From positions 27,992 through 91,991 of the IMG/VR virus record IMGVR_UViG_3300050821_002260: DNA of 64,000 bases; one strand, given 5' to 3'. Numbering within the stretch: the stretch's first letter is position 1; the number at the start of each line of letters is the position of its first letter. Shown piece by piece: positions 24,659-32,676 of this stretch. Below the pieces are notes generated by a model that saw only the letters and a program-made list of their open reading frames with translations, was not told the DNA's origin and ran no database searches. This DNA is from a virus. Both the position numbers and the translations under genes were made by a program.

Positions 24659-24996
24659 AGCACGACTCCTACACTGATTGTTCCCACATTCCCAAGTATA
24701 TCTATCACTTGAACTGTGAAATTAAACGTGCCTGTCGCTGACGGTGTCCCAGTGATATTTCCAGAAGTGTCCATGCCCAACCCCGTAGGTAGAGCACCAG
24801 AAATTACAGACCACATGAATGGTCCAGGTCCTCCAGAAACCGACAGCACAGAATTCAGAGAAGCACTGTATGGAGTTCCTACTGTGGCTCCTGGGAGACT
24901 CCCGATCACAGTTATGACAATTGGATAATTTCTAGCAATAGCGACTGGACTATGACTAGAGGTCGGAGGGCCATGTCTTTGGGAAGCAAATCCCAT
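24655..24996 (-). CDS. Single He_PIG (putative Ig) domain protein
   Basis: 113 residues from ATG 24996 (SD AGGAGG). A single domain covers nearly the whole protein: LPGATVGTPYSASL, GPGPFMWSVISGALPTGLGM, ITGTPSATGTFNFTVQV, the typical He_PIG pattern of G-T-P-Y-x2-L ... G-x-LP-x-GL ... GTP-x-x-x-G-x-F. No signal peptide is evident. The stop overlaps the start of the beta-helix gene, so the two are probably co-translated. Confidence 0.65.
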   Translation of the reverse strand: MGFASQRHGPPTSSHSPVAIARNYPIVITVIGSLPGATVGTPYSASLNSVLSVSGGPGPFMWSVISGALPTGLGMDTSGNITGTPSATGTFNFTVQVIDILGNVGTISVGVVL

Positions 24997-26226
24997 CTAG
25001 CCTCCTACGACATGGAGCATCGGCTTTCGGTACTGTGCTTCTAGCTGTTCGATAGCCAAATCTACAGCGTTTTCTAATCCACCGCCTGGACCATTGCGTA
25101 CCAGTTTAGCGTTTGGATAGAACGGAGACTGTCCTGACTCTAGGAATCTCCAGTCTGAATTGCTAGACAATAGAACAGTGAGCGGCTTTCCAAGCGCGTC
25201 TGCTAGACACATCGGTCCTGTCTCTACTGAAACCACGGCGTCTAGGTTGGAAATCAAAGCGGCCAACTCTTCCCAACTATTGAATTTCACGTTCTCTACT
25301 GGCTTGGGCATCACATGGTCGTGTTGCAGATTCACCCAATGAACTAGGTGGTCCGTCTTGCACACTAGACGCATCGCCTGTCCTTCTGTTAGAGAATGGA
25401 CCCTGCGTCCACCGTGCTTAGATTCGTCTCCCCGCCAGCATAAACCAACTACTGGAAGCTTGGTTCTGGCTAGGGAATATTTCGCTTTCAGCTTTGGCAG
25501 AACTGTGAATTTCTCTGGTAGTTCCGGCACGTCGGCAGGAGTCGCATTGAAATTCGCTGGTAGGGAGACTACGGTAGTCCAGTGAGATTGTGTCGCTTGA
25601 CTGCCAACTCCTATCAATCTATCTGGCCCACACCATGAGGCTCTCTCAAAGAATCCTCTCAGCTCTGGGAACGCGAAATATTTCCAAGAGATTCCCTTCT
25701 TGGTGAGTTCCGGCAACCATCGGCAAAATGTGATTCTGTCACCAATGCCGCCTTCGTCAATAACCAGCAATTCGTCTACGAGTTGTCTCCCGTTCCACGG
25801 TTTGACGTTCATGGACAAACCGACAGTTAACGCTGATTGCTCTTTAGAAGCACGGGCAGAATCGTAGATAGGCCACGTATCGTGTCTGCCTCCCCATCTG
25901 CCACTTCTCAATAAAGATTCAGAGTAGGCTAGTCGCACATATTCTTTTTCATCTGCGACCTGATAAGCTACCTTGAAGCAATCGTGTGCTTTGCCATGCT
26001 CTCCTAAATCCTTTAGAATGAATCCTAGGTTCATAGACGTGTTCGGGTCGTTAGGGTCTTTGCTGAATGCGAGTTGAGCTAGAGGCAGAGCGGCTTGCAG
26101 ATCGTTCAGAGTGAAATAGCAGATTACTAGATTGTTGAGATTTTCAACGGTAGGACGTATAGAGCAGATTTTTTCCAATTGGCGAACTGACGACTTCGCC
26201 TGTTCCACGGTCATATACAGAGACAA
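24997..26226 (-). CDS. TPR-domain glycosyltransferase (GT9-like)
   Basis: 409 residues. Residues 1-120 contain TPR helices (NLNNLVICYFTLNDLQAALP; NTSMNLGFILKDLGEHGKAH). Residues 150-400 are GT9/GT41-like: LLVIDEGGIGDRITFCRWLP, VVGLCWRGDESKHGGRRVHS, and LDAVVSVETGPMCLADALGK, the donor-binding S/T-x-x-GP loop. TPR plus a GT-B transferase recalls O-GlcNAc-transferase-like enzymes that modify proteins. Located among fibre genes, it is a candidate for glycosylating fibre or secreted proteins. TTG 26226 follows GGGGTGATG; ATG 26214 is an alternative. Confidence 0.7.
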   Translation of the reverse strand: MSLYMTVEQAKSSVRQLEKICSIRPTVENLNNLVICYFTLNDLQAALPLAQLAFSKDPNDPNTSMNLGFILKDLGEHGKAHDCFKVAYQVADEKEYVRLAYSESLLRSGRWGGRHDTWPIYDSARASKEQSALTVGLSMNVKPWNGRQLVDELLVIDEGGIGDRITFCRWLPELTKKGISWKYFAFPELRGFFERASWCGPDRLIGVGSQATQSHWTTVVSLPANFNATPADVPELPEKFTVLPKLKAKYSLARTKLPVVGLCWRGDESKHGGRRVHSLTEGQAMRLVCKTDHLVHWVNLQHDHVMPKPVENVKFNSWEELAALISNLDAVVSVETGPMCLADALGKPLTVLLSSNSDWRFLESGQSPFYPNAKLVRNGPGGGLENAVDLAIEQLEAQYRKPMLHVVGG

Positions 26227-26229
26227 GCA

Positions 26230-26565
26230 TCACCCCAATCCTACCGACCTTAGAAAACTTTGCTTCGCTTCCATTCTCTCCAATGCTGCCACGTATGGAG
26301 TACATCTCCCGTCTTTGTGACACTCTGGACACACTAGAGTCCAGCACTTGTGGCAGACCGCTGGAGGTTCTCGTTTCACCTTGCTGACCAGTGTGTGTTC
26401 TGTGCCCTTCGGCAATTCTACATCGCTGGTAGCGTCACCAAACGGTGAAACGTGTACGATACGCTGACAGTGTCCACAGGTGACGGTCTTGACTTCGACT
26501 AATCCGCCAAAGGGGTCGCAGAGCAAAGCGACCCCTTCGCTCTTCTTACTATAGGAAACCTCCAT
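26230..26565 (-). CDS. Small cysteine-rich (zinc-ribbon) protein
   Basis: 111 residues from ATG 26565 (SD GAGGAG). Cysteine pairs: CGHC (residues about 29-32), CHKC, then CPECHKDGRC. Such C-x2-C sets usually bind zinc. The protein begins EVSYSKKSEGVALLCDPFGG. No DNA-binding extension is visible. Function unknown; one of nine such small proteins in this window. Confidence 0.6.
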   Translation of the reverse strand: MEVSYSKKSEGVALLCDPFGGLVEVKTVTCGHCQRIVHVSPFGDATSDVELPKGTEHTLVSKVKREPPAVCHKCWTLVCPECHKDGRCTPYVAALERMEAKQSFLRSVGLG

Positions 26566-26567
26566 GA

Positions 26568-27035
26568 TTACTCCTCGTGGTGAATATGTGCGTTCGCTAC
26601 GCCAGTGTACGCCGGAGCCACGGACGACAGAACAGAGATGCCGATGCCGTTGCCGGCGACGGTAGCGACAACGAGTTGAGCACCTTCTGTCCATGCGTTC
26701 CATGTATATGTCGCACGCTGGTTGATGCCTTCGTCAAACAGAGACGAGTTGGCGGTGTAAGTCGGTTCAGTGGTCGCGTTGGAACCGGCGGTCGCCGCGG
26801 CAGAGGACGGGTCGGTAGCATCCAAGTTACGCGGGGTGACAGCAGTCGTGGTTCCAATCACGGTAGAGCGCTGGAGAATCCATTCCAAAACACCGTCAGC
26901 CGCTGCGCCGGTCGTTGATACGACGAAATGGAAAATCTTCGCCCTCACAGTGGTAGAACCGGTTAGAAGCAGAGGTGTCTTGAAAGAGCTGGATACAGCA
27001 GCGATAGATCCAGGTTCCGCAAATCTCCTTGCCAT
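26568..27035 (-). CDS. Probable small virion structural protein
   Basis: 155 residues from ATG 27035 (SD AAGGAG). Ala/Thr/Val-rich beta protein: RAKIFHFVVSTTGAAADGVL, LEWILQRSTVIGTTTAVTPR, YTWNAWTEGAQLVVATVAGN and a C-terminal HIHHEE. Composition and strand pattern resemble small tail or decoration proteins. A weak copy of the promoter-like motif precedes it. No known family. Confidence 0.55.
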   Translation of the reverse strand: MARRFAEPGSIAAVSSSFKTPLLLTGSTTVRAKIFHFVVSTTGAAADGVLEWILQRSTVIGTTTAVTPRNLDATDPSSAAATAGSNATTEPTYTANSSLFDEGINQRATYTWNAWTEGAQLVVATVAGNGIGISVLSSVAPAYTGVANAHIHHEE

Positions 27036-27050
27036 TTATTTCTCCTTAAA

Positions 27051-27061
27051 TGAAATTACAG
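27051..27061 (-). promoter_or_regulatory. Weak copy of the late promoter-like element
   Basis: CTGTAATTTCA, a diverged copy of the AAAGTAATTCT element, 16 nt upstream of ATG 27035. Confidence 0.3.
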
Positions 27062-27062
27062 A

Positions 27063-27407
27063 CTAAACAGCAGCTACGAAAACTCCAGGCTCACTCTTCA
27101 CAGAAACGTTCTCCTCTCCAAGTCCTTGAGCCAAAGCTGGACCTGGAGCAATTTCTTTCTCTTTGTCTAGCGGATGCTTCTCGGCTTCCATGGCCGTGCC
27201 GTCTAGGACAACGATGTATCCACGGTCCAGGTAATGACGCAGATTGTTGCCGGTGATTCCAGCATATCCGAAATTGCTGAGTGAGGCGTTGCGGACCATG
27301 TTTTCACCAGGAATGGATTCTACGACATACTGGACTTCTTCGTCGGACAGTTTGAGCCACCTTCCCAGCTTGCCATCGGTAATTATTTTCTTGACGCTAA
27401 CGTACAT
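27063..27407 (-). CDS. Hypothetical phage protein
   Basis: 114 residues from ATG 27407 (SD GAGAGG). Mixed alpha/beta: MYVSVKKIITDGKLGRWLKL, then YVVESIPGENMVRNASLSNF and NLRHYLDRGYIVVLDGTAME. Acidic linker and a short hydrophobic C-terminus GVFVAAV. Preceded by a promoter-like element at 27429-27442. It resembles head-completion-sized proteins, but no family was recognised. Confidence 0.55.
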   Translation of the reverse strand: MYVSVKKIITDGKLGRWLKLSDEEVQYVVESIPGENMVRNASLSNFGYAGITGNNLRHYLDRGYIVVLDGTAMEAEKHPLDKEKEIAPGPALAQGLGEENVSVKSEPGVFVAAV

Positions 27408-27428
27408 TTCGTTCCTCTCTCATTACAG

Positions 27429-27442
27429 TAAGAATTACTTTA
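27429..27442 (-). promoter_or_regulatory. Putative late promoter element (TAAAGTAATTCTTA)
   Basis: A near-perfect copy of the recurrent motif, in the gap between the 27444-27698 stop and ATG 27407. Confidence 0.5.
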
Positions 27443-27443
27443 A

Positions 27444-27698
27444 TCACAGCTTCTCTGGATACTGTAAAGGTACGAACCTGACATCATCAGATCCAGTCCC
27501 GTGTAGAAGTGGGGTGCCTGATGATGCGTTTGTAACAACGGTGTCCGCAGCAGCATTCACTAGTTTGCAATTTGTGAAATCATTGCCAGACACTTGGACA
27601 GCGATGCCAGATTTGACCATCGCTCTGGTCGTAACAGGATTCAATGTAGAAGAAACTACGGTAACTCCGTCGCTCTTTTTCAATGTGGCAGTTGCCAT
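27444..27698 (-). CDS. Small hypothetical virion-type protein
   Basis: 84 residues from ATG 27698 (SD AAAGGAG, TAATG overlap with the previous gene). Sequence is beta-strand and Thr/Val-rich (VTVVSSTLNPVTTRAMVKSG; CKLVNAAADTVVTNASSG). No motif recognised. Coupled to the pyrophosphatase-like multidomain gene. Confidence 0.5.
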   Translation of the reverse strand: MATATLKKSDGVTVVSSTLNPVTTRAMVKSGIAVQVSGNDFTNCKLVNAAADTVVTNASSGTPLLHGTGSDDVRFVPLQYPEKL

Positions 27699-29263
27699 TA
27701 TGCACTCCTTTTCTTCTTAAAGATAACTCGCCCGAATAGGCCGGATTTGTTTGCGTGTCTAAGTGCTTCCACTTGCTTCACTCTCCTGAGTTTCCCTTTG
27801 CTGAGAGCGTAGACAGGTATTTTCCTTTTCAGAGCATGAACTGTTTCACTGAACACCCCGGCTGTGAGACGCTTCCCTTTCGCTGGCTTGAGCACGAGGC
27901 GTTTAGATTTATCTATCTTCTCATGGAAATATCCCATGCCTAGCTCTGCGTGCTTCTTTGTCGTTGGAACGCTCACGCCTTCATTCGGGAATGCTTCTTG
28001 GATGCGGTCTATGTTCGCCTCTTCAGCGTCTGTATTGTAGTGAGACATTGGACGAGCGAAATATGTTTTCTTCGCTTCTCTGAGGAAGTTGCCCACTCTG
28101 GACTCGAAGGTCCTAGACGTTTTCATCTCTTTAGGCTTTAGAGCAGAGAGTTTATGACTTCCATTGCTATTGCTGCTCACAGCCATCCTATGACCGGCTG
28201 GCGATTGTACAATAGAATGGATAGCTTGGACTGCTCCTTCTGTACCAGTCAATCGAGAGCCAACTTCTAAAACTTTCCAGCCAAGTTCCTTTAGATGCTC
28301 CAGCGCTTCCTCATGACCACCCTTCAACTCTTCCTTTTGTTGCTCAGGAGTCCGTGGAGTAGTTGGTTGATTTTGCTGCATCTGCTGAGCGGCTTGCTTC
28401 GCTGCTCTATCTTTCTGTGCCTGAGCAATCATATTCAATTGAGGCTGAGTGCGGCTGACGACCTGCATCATGTTCATTGTGCGCGGGTCGTTTTGCAGAT
28501 TCTGCTGCATAGACTTTTGCTGATTGGTTTTGGCTGAACCGGCGTCTCTAGGATTTCTTACTCCCCACTTTTGACCCTTGACGCCATGCTCTCGCACTTC
28601 TGGATTTTCCATTATGTCTTGGTGGTGACCCAGAATCGACTTGGTCATGTCCTGGTCTGTGCCACGACCGGCCATTTGTCCAGTGGTAGCGAGATACGAT
28701 TCGTACTCTGGTTTCTCGAAAACATCTTCTGGAAGCTGAAGTGATGCGCCTGCTCGTGACGCCACTAGTTTCTTCGTCGTGTGCTTCTTTACAAAAGCAC
28801 GCTCCCTGAATTTCCACATTGGAATAGCGTCAATCCCACCGAAGAATTTGTCGTCATCATAATGTTGTTTGAAGCACCGTTTAGCAGCATCGGATGAGGC
28901 AAAACCCAACATGACCTTGTCCTCATCAAATTCTGCTCCGTCTGGCGTGTTGCAATGAACGACGTAGGCGAAAGCAGCATCTTCGTTTGGTCCCACAAAT
29001 ACATCAAGTGCGTCACCATCTACTCCTTCTGTGCCGGGGATGTATCCGTATGGCAGACGCATCTTGGTGCGCCACTCTTCGCCGTCGTCATCGACTCCCT
29101 TACGGACACTCCCCTTGCGATTCTCTATGCTGATTGGGATATTCTGGAACGTGGTCTTACCGTGGAGCTTACGATTTTCACGAAGGCGAATCATCTTCAC
29201 CTTGAAATCGTGAATCTCCTTGGGTCCCTGGAGTATCGTCCGGCCACGATCGTCTACGTACAA
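27698..29263 (-). CDS. Multidomain protein: InPase-like, HGVKGQKW motif, deoxyribosyltransferase-like
   Basis: 521 residues from TTG 29263 (SD AAGGGAAAG). Residues 30-170 match the phage inorganic-pyrophosphatase-like domain: MRLPYGYIPGTEGVDGDALD, VFVGPNEDAAFAYVV, EDKVMLGFASSDAAKRCF, FFGGIDAIPMWKFRERAF. Around residue 235 is EHGVKGQKWGVR. A helical Gln-rich linker follows. Residues 400-500 resemble nucleoside 2-deoxyribosyltransferase-like folds: TYFARPMSHYNTDAEEANID, GYFHEKIDKSKRLVL, LTAGVFSETVHALKRKIPVY. Candidate substrates are nucleotides or NAD-type dinucleotides. A RLREN motif is near the N-terminus. Possibly packaged and processed. Confidence 0.65.
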   Translation of the reverse strand: MYVDDRGRTILQGPKEIHDFKVKMIRLRENRKLHGKTTFQNIPISIENRKGSVRKGVDDDGEEWRTKMRLPYGYIPGTEGVDGDALDVFVGPNEDAAFAYVVHCNTPDGAEFDEDKVMLGFASSDAAKRCFKQHYDDDKFFGGIDAIPMWKFRERAFVKKHTTKKLVASRAGASLQLPEDVFEKPEYESYLATTGQMAGRGTDQDMTKSILGHHQDIMENPEVREHGVKGQKWGVRNPRDAGSAKTNQQKSMQQNLQNDPRTMNMMQVVSRTQPQLNMIAQAQKDRAAKQAAQQMQQNQPTTPRTPEQQKEELKGGHEEALEHLKELGWKVLEVGSRLTGTEGAVQAIHSIVQSPAGHRMAVSSNSNGSHKLSALKPKEMKTSRTFESRVGNFLREAKKTYFARPMSHYNTDAEEANIDRIQEAFPNEGVSVPTTKKHAELGMGYFHEKIDKSKRLVLKPAKGKRLTAGVFSETVHALKRKIPVYALSKGKLRRVKQVEALRHANKSGLFGRVIFKKKRSA

Positions 29264-29264
29264 G

Positions 29265-29897
29265 TTAGTTCTTTCCCTTCATCTTGACTTTGATAACGGC
29301 CACGTTGGACGCCGCATCAGTGACGGTTACGGAGAATGTGAATGACCCAGATGCTGTCGGAGTACCAGACAAGACACCCGACACGCTGAGAGTTATCCCG
29401 GTTGGCAGAGCGCCTGAAGTCACAGCCCATTTGTAAGGAGCAAGACCGCCGGTCGCTACCAGAGTGGTCGAGTAGGCGGTTCCTATTGTCGCGCCGGGGA
29501 GACTGTTCGTTGTGATAGCTAGAGCAGCGTAGACGTTCATCGTGTACGCTTGCGTGATGGATACAGCCGGAGTCTCACTATCGGTCGCTTGGACAGTGAA
29601 AGAAAATGCTCCGGTAGCAGTTGGAGTGCCGGAAAAAACGCCAGTGGTGCTATTGAGCGAAATTCCCGCCGGGAGTGCTCCTGCCGAAATGCTGAATGAG
29701 TATGGCGATAATCCACCAGACGCGGCTATTGACGCCGTGTACGCTAGACCAATCATTCCGTTGGGAACGGTCGCTGTAGAAATCACGACGGTCCCGGCGG
29801 TCACATTAAGCGTAAGAGATTTCGAAACTGTATCTTGTGCCAAAGTGGGAATGGCGAACAATGACAACGCGAGAAACAGACCTAGATATTTTTTCAT
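29265..29897 (-). CDS. Secreted protein with two He_PIG domains
   Basis: 210 residues from ATG 29897 (SD AGAGGAA, TAATG overlap). Signal peptide MKKYLGLFLALSLFAIPTLA then Q. Two tandem He_PIG domains: one around GLAYTASIAASGGLSPYSFS to GVFSGTPTATGAFSF, the other around IGTAYSTTLVATGGLAPYKW to GVLSGTPTASGSFTF. Each is about 85 residues. The C-terminus KVKMKGKN is short and basic. Such domains usually act as spacers or carbohydrate-contact units in secreted proteins. Confidence 0.65.
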   Translation of the reverse strand: MKKYLGLFLALSLFAIPTLAQDTVSKSLTLNVTAGTVVISTATVPNGMIGLAYTASIAASGGLSPYSFSISAGALPAGISLNSTTGVFSGTPTATGAFSFTVQATDSETPAVSITQAYTMNVYAALAITTNSLPGATIGTAYSTTLVATGGLAPYKWAVTSGALPTGITLSVSGVLSGTPTASGSFTFSVTVTDAASNVAVIKVKMKGKN

Positions 29898-30745
29898 TAA
29901 TTCCTCTTTGCTTTCACTATTCTCAAATTGACCCCTGACGAATCTGTAATCGTTATAGAGAAAGCCGCAGAACCTGAACCGGTCGGTGTCCCACTAAGAA
30001 GTCCGGAAGGAGATAGCGTCAATCCAGGCTGGATTGTGCCGCTAGTCACGGCGAAAGTGTATGGAGGCGTTCCGCCAGCGACACCCAAAACTGTCAGCAA
30101 ATTTTGGGAATATGGAATTCCAATCGCTCCAGGTGGAAGGACACTAGTCCCGTTCAGTGTGATAACGGGTAACGGAGTCACTGTGATAGCTGCGGAAGCG
30201 GTCGTTGACGGATTGCTCTGCAACGCTGCGGTCACTGTGCAGATTCCGCCAGATGGAACAATTGATGGTGGGGTGTAGTTCCCGTTAGCGTCTACAGTCC
30301 CACAGCTTGCAGACCAGTTGACGCCGCTAGTTCCATTTGTAACCGTAGACGTCAGAGCTATCGTCGGAGATGCTTGTATGGACGCTGTAGACGGACTAAC
30401 AGATATTGATGGAGGTGGTGGAGCGCCGCCGACAGTGAGAGTCACGACGTTGGAAATTGGGACAGCTGAACCGCCAGCGCATCCGTACATCTCTGCCTGT
30501 ACAGTCGTACCATTCTGAGACACTGTGACATTGGGAATCTGGAAACTAATCGTCGAAGCGATAGCGCCATAGACTCCCTTACCATTGACCAGCCAGTAGC
30601 TACGACACGGACCGCCACTGACAGTGACAGTGAACGTGGCAGTCTGGCCGACCTGGACAGTTTGGCTGGTCGGCTGCTGAGTTATAGACTGCGACTTAGC
30701 TAGAGGTGCTAGAGCCAGTAGCAAGAATGACAGGAATCTTTTCAC
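29897..30745 (-). CDS. Secreted Ig-like / He_PIG protein
   Basis: 282 residues from GTG 30745 (SD AAGGGGA). Signal peptide VKRFLSFLLLALAPLAKS then Q. First Ig-like domain: ITQQPTSQTVQVGQTATFTV (residues about 20-105), second: ISVSPSTASIQASPTIALTS with the bacterial-Ig signature NGTSGVNWSASCGTVDANGN, third: He_PIG (PPGAIGIPYSQNL; LSGTPTGSGSAAFSI). The C-terminus IVKAKRN resembles that of the neighbour. The second domain type is characteristic of Acidobacteriota secreted proteins, in my recollection. Confidence 0.65.
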   Translation of the reverse strand: MKRFLSFLLLALAPLAKSQSITQQPTSQTVQVGQTATFTVTVSGGPCRSYWLVNGKGVYGAIASTISFQIPNVTVSQNGTTVQAEMYGCAGGSAVPISNVVTLTVGGAPPPPSISVSPSTASIQASPTIALTSTVTNGTSGVNWSASCGTVDANGNYTPPSIVPSGGICTVTAALQSNPSTTASAAITVTPLPVITLNGTSVLPPGAIGIPYSQNLLTVLGVAGGTPPYTFAVTSGTIQPGLTLSPSGLLSGTPTGSGSAAFSITITDSSGVNLRIVKAKRN

Positions 30746-30749
30746 GCAG

Positions 30750-31187
30750 TTATTTCCCCTTAGGGCGCTCACTAAGACCCTTCTCTGTAAGTATTTCCGC
30801 TACGTCGTCGATATGAAGACAATCAACCATACAAGCGTAATCGTTGGTTTGTTGAATTATCGCAATGTAGCCGTTACAGTAGTCATTTCCCGGAGTCGCA
30901 CTGTGCAAGACACCAAAAGCCGTGACCTTCCCGCCTTCTAGCTTCACAATTTTATCGCCGTTCTTTGCTTCGCGTCCGTTTCGATAATGCATCTTTGTCT
31001 CTCCTCTGATTTTGAATTGTCTAACCAATGAATCTATAAACTTGTCTCGTGCTTTGTCAGCTTCCTCTTGTGAGCGATATGGATAGAACGGCGGAGGGCC
31101 GAGCCTGCGATGGTGAACGCACTCACAGTCCCTATCAACAATCTGACCATCGCCGACCCATTGATTCCTATCATTGAGTACTCTCAT
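30750..31187 (-). CDS. Hypothetical protein with possible internal start
   Basis: 145 residues from ATG 31187, overlapping the upstream stop (ATGA). The N-terminal part has CECVHHRRLGPPPFYPYRSQ and a helix; an in-frame ATG at 30992 with SD AGAGGAGAG could start an 80-residue C-terminal product (HYRNGREAKNGDKIVKLEGG ... CLHIDDVAEIL). The C-terminal part looks like a small SH3/KOW-like barrel often found in phage accessory proteins. Function unknown. Confidence 0.5.
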   Translation of the reverse strand: MRVLNDRNQWVGDGQIVDRDCECVHHRRLGPPPFYPYRSQEEADKARDKFIDSLVRQFKIRGETKMHYRNGREAKNGDKIVKLEGGKVTAFGVLHSATPGNDYCNGYIAIIQQTNDYACMVDCLHIDDVAEILTEKGLSERPKGK

Positions 31188-31966
31188 GCTGCGATATCCA
31201 ACAAGTCTTGCTGAAAGATCGGCTGTGCGAAACCGACCGGGTTCTTAGCACCAATCCAATCCTTCGAGAACAACGTGTGCGATTCGTCACAGTATTTCAG
31301 CCAGAATGCCCACGTCATCTGTTTCAACTGTCCCCACGTGATGCAAATCGGCCCGATGTTATTGTAAGCCGGACAGAATACCGCGTGACCGCCCCACGAA
31401 TTAGGCTCCGTCGGGTCCGACTTCTTCAACATCTTGGCGAACCAGCTTCTATTGTCGAGTTCTACATCCCAGATGTCCTGCGTCTGCGCCGTGAGAGGCA
31501 GAGCTAGACCGATGTATACCCCGCCGAACAGGTAGATAGATTGCTTGACATGGAGAATATCATTTGGATTCGGGTCTGCATAGCCTAGCAATTCGTGACC
31601 GCCGAATCCGTTGTTCCTCCAGCTGTTGAGAACGGTTATCTCGTCGCCTCCTTGGTCAGTGGAGGAATCTGCCGGGTTGTAGCCGCATTCCTTTTCGTAG
31701 GCATCTAACACGACCGCGTCGGGAACAGTGATTTCTGTACCTAGATTCGCGGTCCAGATTTGGACCGCGTGACCCTTGGCTGCTTCTGTGCAGATGCCGA
31801 GAGTGTCGTTGAGCATCATCCCGAAACTTGTGATGCCCTTCGTGTAGTCCACAGTGACTGGCGGAGGAGGGAGCGCTTCGAACGCTATGTATCGCGCCAT
31901 CCTCAGCGTTCTATGGTCTACTCTGGGAGCTAGTTTGCCTAGCTTCATTGCAGCGTGACTAAGCAT
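31184..31966 (-). CDS. Papain-like fold protein (cysteine-peptidase-like)
   Basis: 260 residues from ATG 31966 (SD AAAGGAAA; an upstream in-frame extension to 32035 lacks an SD). Candidate catalytic landmarks: Cys in LNDTLGICTEAAKGHAVQIW, His in NSWGGHAVFCPAYNNIGPIC, followed by ITWGQLKQMTWAFWLKYCDE. The order Cys ... His fits a papain-type arrangement, but the third residue cannot be fixed. Possible roles are cleavage of peptidoglycan peptides (lysis or entry) or virion processing. Confidence 0.5.
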   Translation of the reverse strand: MLSHAAMKLGKLAPRVDHRTLRMARYIAFEALPPPPVTVDYTKGITSFGMMLNDTLGICTEAAKGHAVQIWTANLGTEITVPDAVVLDAYEKECGYNPADSSTDQGGDEITVLNSWRNNGFGGHELLGYADPNPNDILHVKQSIYLFGGVYIGLALPLTAQTQDIWDVELDNRSWFAKMLKKSDPTEPNSWGGHAVFCPAYNNIGPICITWGQLKQMTWAFWLKYCDESHTLFSKDWIGAKNPVGFAQPIFQQDLLDIAA

Positions 31967-32216
31967 TGTTTCCTTTCTTGGCACTCCACCAATCGGAGCA
32001 CATACTATCCGCTGGATAAGGCAGTTTTGGTCCACCGTTGTATAGGATAAAGTTTGGCTCCCGGCATGTTTTCTTGTCCGGATTCAAGTATTCACAGTTG
32101 AGGCACATTGAACCACCGCGAGGGACAGGTAAGACCGGTTTGTGATTATTGGGAAGCTTGAACTGCCCTGCTTCCCTGAAAGTGCTGAACGTGGATTCTC
32201 GGAGGCGTTTCAGCAT
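31959..32216 (-). CDS. Small four-cysteine protein (HiPIP-like or zinc)
   Basis: 85 residues from ATG 32216. Residues 1-20 contain RLREST and FREAG, the L/F-x-E motifs seen in virion proteins. Four cysteines: CLNC, then KKTCREP, then PADSMCSDWW. The spacing C-x2-C-x8-C-x18-C with a terminal C-x-x-W resembles high-potential iron-sulfur proteins, which end in G-W-C-x-x-W. Phage versions of such proteins exist in head modules. A zinc site is the alternative. Confidence 0.5.
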   Translation of the reverse strand: MLKRLRESTFSTFREAGQFKLPNNHKPVLPVPRGGSMCLNCEYLNPDKKTCREPNFILYNGGPKLPYPADSMCSDWWSAKKGNNA

Positions 32217-32217
32217 T

Positions 32218-32559
32218 CTACTTTCCAGCGACTCTCACACCCTTACCAGCATTTCCCTTAGGCTGAGTATATTTCTCTCCGAAGATGCCGAGTTTGCTTT
32301 TCTTTGTCGCTTCCGCTGCTCGCAGATTTTCTGGCTTGGAACCCTTCTTGACTTTCTTTTTGCCCTTGCTAGATTTCCCCATCGCCTCTGTGATGAATTT
32401 CTTCGCGCCGACTTTGGGCTCAGCAGATTTGTTTGGACCTCTTGAGGATTCTCTGAGGATTCTCTCTCCCATCCCGCGACCCGTGTCAGAGTCAAATATC
32501 GGCCCATAGATGTCATCATCTGGACCAGAATTTTGAACGGGAAAAATTGTAGTTGTCAC
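32218..32559 (-). CDS. Basic hypothetical protein
   Basis: 113 residues from GTG 32559 (SD GCGGAGG). Highly basic and Ser/Gly/Lys-rich (ESSRGPNKSAEPKVGAKKF; KSSKGKKKVKKGSKPENLRA), probably disordered. Contains RILRES, a candidate L-x-E maturation site. A nucleic-acid-binding or internal head peptide role is plausible. Preceded by a promoter-like element at 32576-32587. Confidence 0.5.
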   Translation of the reverse strand: MTTTIFPVQNSGPDDDIYGPIFDSDTGRGMGERILRESSRGPNKSAEPKVGAKKFITEAMGKSSKGKKKVKKGSKPENLRAAEATKKSKLGIFGEKYTQPKGNAGKGVRVAGK

Positions 32560-32575
32560 TGAAACCTCCGCATAT

Positions 32576-32587
32576 TAGGAATTACTT
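32576..32587 (-). promoter_or_regulatory. Putative late promoter element (AAGTAATTCCTA)
   Basis: Copy of the recurrent motif between a hairpin terminator and GTG 32559. Confidence 0.5.
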
Positions 32588-32602
32588 CGGGCAGGAAAGG
32601 GT

Positions 32603-32628
32603 GAGGGGAGGTTTTTAGGCCTCCCCTC
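32603..32628 (-). terminator. GC-rich hairpin, probable terminator
   Basis: GAGGGGAGG and CCTCCCCTC form a perfect 9-bp stem with an 8-nt loop. It lies 48 nt after the 32677-33063 stop and just before a promoter-like element. No clear U-tract follows on the minus strand, so it may be a weak or anti-end-processing hairpin. Confidence 0.5.
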
Positions 32629-32676
32629 TAGTGAGTTTGGGAAACTCTGTGAACTACTGTTGTTTAGACTTACTTC

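Noticed and set aside
26566-26703. N-terminal extension of the zinc-ribbon gene upstream of ATG 26565
   Set aside because: Arg-rich shadow of the upstream virion-protein frame, without SD; the ATG at 26565 has a good SD.
31184-31966. Calling the papain-like protein an endolysin
   Set aside because: The Cys and His landmarks are suggestive, but no peptidoglycan-binding domain, signal or adjacent holin supports a lysis role.
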